The notes under the pieces are model-generated. The model was not told the origin of the DNA and did no database searches. It saw nothing but the letters and a program-made list of their open reading frames with translations. Shown here piece after piece: positions 61,668-64,000 of a DNA stretch of 64,000 nucleotides. Position 1 is the stretch's first letter. Every line of letters starts with the position of its first letter. Made by a program: the position numbers and the translations under genes. The stretch comes from Bin87 sp964502995 (lineage in GTDB: Bacteria > Chloroflexota > Dehalococcoidia > Lucifugimonadales > UBA3495). Location: NCBI GenBank assembly GCA_964502995.1, contig CAZCZB010000003.1, positions 1 through 64,000 of the forward strand. The letters run 5' to 3'.

Positions 61668-62255
61668 TCAGATTTGGACCTCACCCAGGCTGGAGTAGAT
61701 TGCGCCGTTGGGAGTCAGTTCGCTGCGATAGAGCCGGACACGGTCCGCGCTCCACCGGGGCGCTGCCGGTATTTCGGCGTCGGCGATGGCGTCGATGATG
61801 GCACGACGCTGCGACGCTGAGATTCGATCCCTCACCCGTCCGATGGTGAGGTGCGGCCGGAACGGTCGGGTTTCAGGCGGCCAGCCGAGGCCGCAAACGA
61901 TTGACTGGGCGCGGTGGTACAGGTCGGTCAGCCGGTCAATATCGCCGTCAACGCCGGCCCACAACACCCGTGGATTGTTGCCGGCCGGGAATGTGCCCAA
62001 CCGGGACAGTCGGAGGGTTGGCGAAACGGCCCCGGCGAACTCGGTTTGCAAACCCTCAACGATACGGGGCGCCATCGAGGATTTTGTCGCGCCCAGGAAA
62101 CGCAGCGTCAGGTGCGTGCCCTCGGGGTTGACCCAACGGACGCCGCTTTGGGCAGAATCGCGCAGGTTTTCGATAACGGCGGCCAGCGTCTGCGTCCATT
62201 CCTCCGGCAGGGGCAGCGCGATGAACGTGCGCAGGGTTTCGCTGCTATTTGGCAC
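61668..62255 (-). CDS. thpR: RNA 2',3'-cyclic phosphodiesterase
   Basis: A 195-residue 2H phosphoesterase. The two catalytic motifs are HLTLRFLG (about residues 47-54) and HLTIGRV (about 135-141). The N terminus LRTFIALPLPEEW is typical. It hydrolyses cyclic phosphates or ligates tRNA halves in vitro; its cellular role is unclear. It overlaps the upstream Mug-like gene by 11 bases. Confidence 0.93.
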   Translation of the reverse strand: MPNSSETLRTFIALPLPEEWTQTLAAVIENLRDSAQSGVRWVNPEGTHLTLRFLGATKSSMAPRIVEGLQTEFAGAVSPTLRLSRLGTFPAGNNPRVLWAGVDGDIDRLTDLYHRAQSIVCGLGWPPETRPFRPHLTIGRVRDRISASQRRAIIDAIADAEIPAAPRWSADRVRLYRSELTPNGAIYSSLGEVQI

Positions 62256-62814
62256 GCTGAATCTCCCGGCGCAGATCGCCCAATTTTCGATACCACGACG
62301 TCAATTCATCCAGCGAGTATCTCGCGTTGGCCGGGCTGGGATTGGGCAGCACGAATACCCTGCTCTCACCGATGAGGTTTTCCTGTAGGCCCAACTCGAT
62401 GGGGCCAGCATCGGGGAGGTTTTCGGCGTGCCGCAGGTAGGCCCGGTACGCCGTCAACCCGTGGAAACATGCGATGCGCGGCGCGTATCGCATGATTTTG
62501 TCGCGGAGCAGCGGAGCGTCGCGTCGATAGTCCGCGGTCTTCAGCCCGGAGGCTTGCGGTGTGGCGAGCTTCACCAGGTCGGTGAAACCGATCCCCGATT
62601 CGAGGAGGCTCGCGTCGTCTGCGGGTCCCAACTCGCCACCGGCCAGACCGGAGGCGGAAATCGCGCGCCAGAACCGGTTGCGGGGGTTGGCGAAGTAGTG
62701 CCCTTCGCGCACGGAATAGGTGGAGGGGTTCAATCCGATGAGCACGATTGCCAGCCCGGGTTTCAGGTAGTCGGGCAGGGTGTCCTTTTCGGCGTTGGTT
62801 GAAGGGTCAGCCAT
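62245..62814 (-). CDS. Mismatch-specific uracil/thymine DNA glycosylase (Mug type)
   Basis: A 189-residue glycosylase. The start at 62814 (MADPST) overlaps the preceding gene by eight bases; a start at 62874 would overlap it by far more. IVLIGLNPSTYSVREGHYFA holds the catalytic Asn, followed by NPRNRFWRAI, and the C-terminal LPNPSPANARYSLDEL is the second motif (usually NPSGL/NPSGAN; here SPA). It removes uracil or thymine from G mismatches and ethenocytosine. Confidence 0.93.
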   Translation of the reverse strand: MADPSTNAEKDTLPDYLKPGLAIVLIGLNPSTYSVREGHYFANPRNRFWRAISASGLAGGELGPADDASLLESGIGFTDLVKLATPQASGLKTADYRRDAPLLRDKIMRYAPRIACFHGLTAYRAYLRHAENLPDAGPIELGLQENLIGESRVFVLPNPSPANARYSLDELTSWYRKLGDLRREIQRAK

Positions 62815-63664
62815 CGCAGTTTCGTCCCAACAACGATTGTGCGTTGGCCCCCAGGATCTTATCGTGTTGTTCACCGGTCAACGGCGCGGAGGTTACGTGG
62901 TCGATGACGCGGCGCTGCTTGAGCAACGGATAATCGGAGCCGAAGAGGATGCGGTCGGCGCCGGCGGTAATGGCGGCGGCGACCACCGCGTCGGGCCGGT
63001 AGAGATAGGGGATGGCGGCCGTGTCGAACCATACGTTGGCCAGGGCGGCGCAAACCTCGGGCATTGCCGCGTAGAACGGCAAACCGCCTCCCAGGTGCGC
63101 CATCACGATTCGGTTGTCCGGGAAGGCGGACGCAAACCGGAGCAACTGCTCGGGCGTGGTGGTTCCCTTGCCCGGGTATTGGTGGCCGACGGGTTCGGAG
63201 GCGTGGACGTTTATAGGGAGACCGGCGTCTTGCAATACCGCCATCACCGGTCCCAGTGTCTCGCAGTCGTCTAAGTTGAATCCCTGGGTGTCGGCGTGCA
63301 ACTCTCCGATCCCGCGCATACCCAGGTCGATGCAACGTTTGGCCTCTGAGACTGCCGGGGCACCCCACGCGGGATTCACCGAACAGAACGCCGTAATACG
63401 GTCCGGATTGGCGCGTTGGGCCGACAGCAGATAGTCGTTGGCCTCGCGGGCGATGGCGCGGTCAGTCCAGCCGAACCCCATGATCACCGCGTGGTCGATT
63501 CCGGCGGCGTCCATGTCGTGCAGCAGCGTGTCAACGTCAGCCATCCGACCCGGCCCGTTGGGGAACAGAGCCCGGAACGTGGCGTCCGCGGCTGCCAATT
63601 CGGAGTACCGGGTGGCGAAAGCCGGCGGCATTAGATGACAGTGGGAATCGATCCTGATGGCCAT
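62807..63664 (-). CDS. Amidohydrolase-family TIM-barrel hydrolase
   Basis: A 285-residue protein of the amidohydrolase_2 (decarboxylase-like) class. RIDSHCHLMPP holds the metal HxH site, GIGELHADTQGFNL the mid-barrel Glu, IVMAHLGGG a later His and ILFGSDYPL the final Asp. It may hydrolyse or decarboxylate a small cyclic acid. The ATG at 63664 is preferred over a TTG two codons earlier. It is the first complete gene of the minus-strand run here. Confidence 0.88.
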   Translation of the reverse strand: MAIRIDSHCHLMPPAFATRYSELAAADATFRALFPNGPGRMADVDTLLHDMDAAGIDHAVIMGFGWTDRAIAREANDYLLSAQRANPDRITAFCSVNPAWGAPAVSEAKRCIDLGMRGIGELHADTQGFNLDDCETLGPVMAVLQDAGLPINVHASEPVGHQYPGKGTTTPEQLLRFASAFPDNRIVMAHLGGGLPFYAAMPEVCAALANVWFDTAAIPYLYRPDAVVAAAITAGADRILFGSDYPLLKQRRVIDHVTSAPLTGEQHDKILGANAQSLLGRNCDG

Positions 63665-63697
63665 ATGCAATCGAGAGCGGTCAACCGGGATTCGCGG

Positions 63698-64000
63698 TCA
63701 CGTCCCGGTGACGAACGCCTCGCACACCCCGGCGGCGTCCAGAATTTCGCTGATGTTGGCCGTCTCGCGGGTGGTGTGGAAATCCCGGACGCCGATGCCC
63801 ACGGGCAGGGCGGCGATGCCATGCTCAAAGAACACGTTGGCGTCGGACCCGCCGCCGGTGGTTTCCATGGTCGGGGTCAGGCCGACCGACGCGACGGCGC
63901 GGGAGATGTCGGTGAGCGCGGGATGTTCCCGGGCCACGTCGTAGGCGCGATACTGGTTCCAGATGTTGAGTTCGATGTTGGCGTTGGGATACCAGGCAGC
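63698..64000 (-). CDS. M20-type peptidase, C-terminal part only
   Basis: The open reading frame continues past the window edge, so at least 100 residues are seen and no start. TGGGSDANVFFEHGIAALPV (metal-site region) and GIGVRDFHTTRETANISEIL resemble the C-terminal half of tripeptidase T and M20/M42 aminopeptidases, with the His in FHTTRE as metal ligand. The stop lies 33 bases before the amidohydrolase start. Confidence 0.8.
   Translation of the reverse strand, partial: AAWYPNANIELNIWNQYRAYDVAREHPALTDISRAVASVGLTPTMETTGGGSDANVFFEHGIAALPVGIGVRDFHTTRETANISEILDAAGVCEAFVTGT

Noticed and set aside
1..64000. tRNA, rRNA, CRISPR array, insertion sequence or prophage
   Set aside because: The intergenic gaps were read on both strands and none showed such features; the repeats found are short and few.

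Overview
This is a GC-rich, gene-dense bacterial chromosome segment with frequent GTG and TTG starts. The gene content suggests a SAR202-like or Dehalococcoidia-type Chloroflexota. The pointers are two luciferase-like flavin oxidoreductases, an F420/FMN PPOX-type protein, a molybdenum hydroxylase, a fused hydantoinase, peptide ABC transporters with AP-rich lipoprotein linkers, a translin-family protein and a YvcK/GlmS pair. The taxonomic call is inference; there is no rRNA or other RNA gene in the window to confirm it.

Layout. 1-7.6 kb holds accessory catabolism: a cytochrome P450, a fused HyuA-HyuB hydantoinase/oxoprolinase, a small exported peptide and a flavin oxidoreductase. 7.7-16 kb holds an apparent operon from a strong promoter: yvcK, glmS and uppP (amino-sugar and cell-wall supply), a phosphonoacetate hydrolase homologue, thrB, lysC and a glycosyltransferase. 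16-23.4 kb holds a TPR protein facing a minus-strand operon polA / CoA-ester lyase / YbjQ-like / folB / SagB-like dehydrogenase. 23.5-30.1 kb holds two FmdB zinc ribbons, thiE, a translin-like gene, a DUF2071 gene, and then a UGSC-type selenoprotein split by an in-frame TGA together with its upstream neighbour, followed by a membrane-anchored PQQ-type propeller.

30.2-40.7 kb is a minus-strand peptide ABC transporter locus with two complete sets of lipoprotein plus two permeases, served by one pair of ATPases. 41-47.4 kb holds a second flavin oxidoreductase, a GYD protein, thiD, a type-2 isoleucyl-tRNA synthetase with a swapped signature motif, and mutM. 47.6-49.7 kb is a single 700-residue protein joining a dihydrodipicolinate-synthase-like aldolase to an MfnB-like domain. 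50-54.2 kb is a three-subunit molybdenum hydroxylase operon with an unknown gene inserted before the large subunit. 54.4-64 kb holds a PPOX protein, SbcC, an ABC-2 exporter, ffh, and a minus-strand run of an AlkA-like glycosylase, ThpR, Mug-like glycosylase, amidohydrolase and a truncated peptidase.

The most notable items are the UGA-recoded selenoprotein at 27735-28298 and its neighbour, the aldolase-MfnB fusion, and the GIHH-type IleRS that predicts high natural mupirocin resistance. No tRNA, rRNA, CRISPR array, insertion sequence or prophage was recognised.
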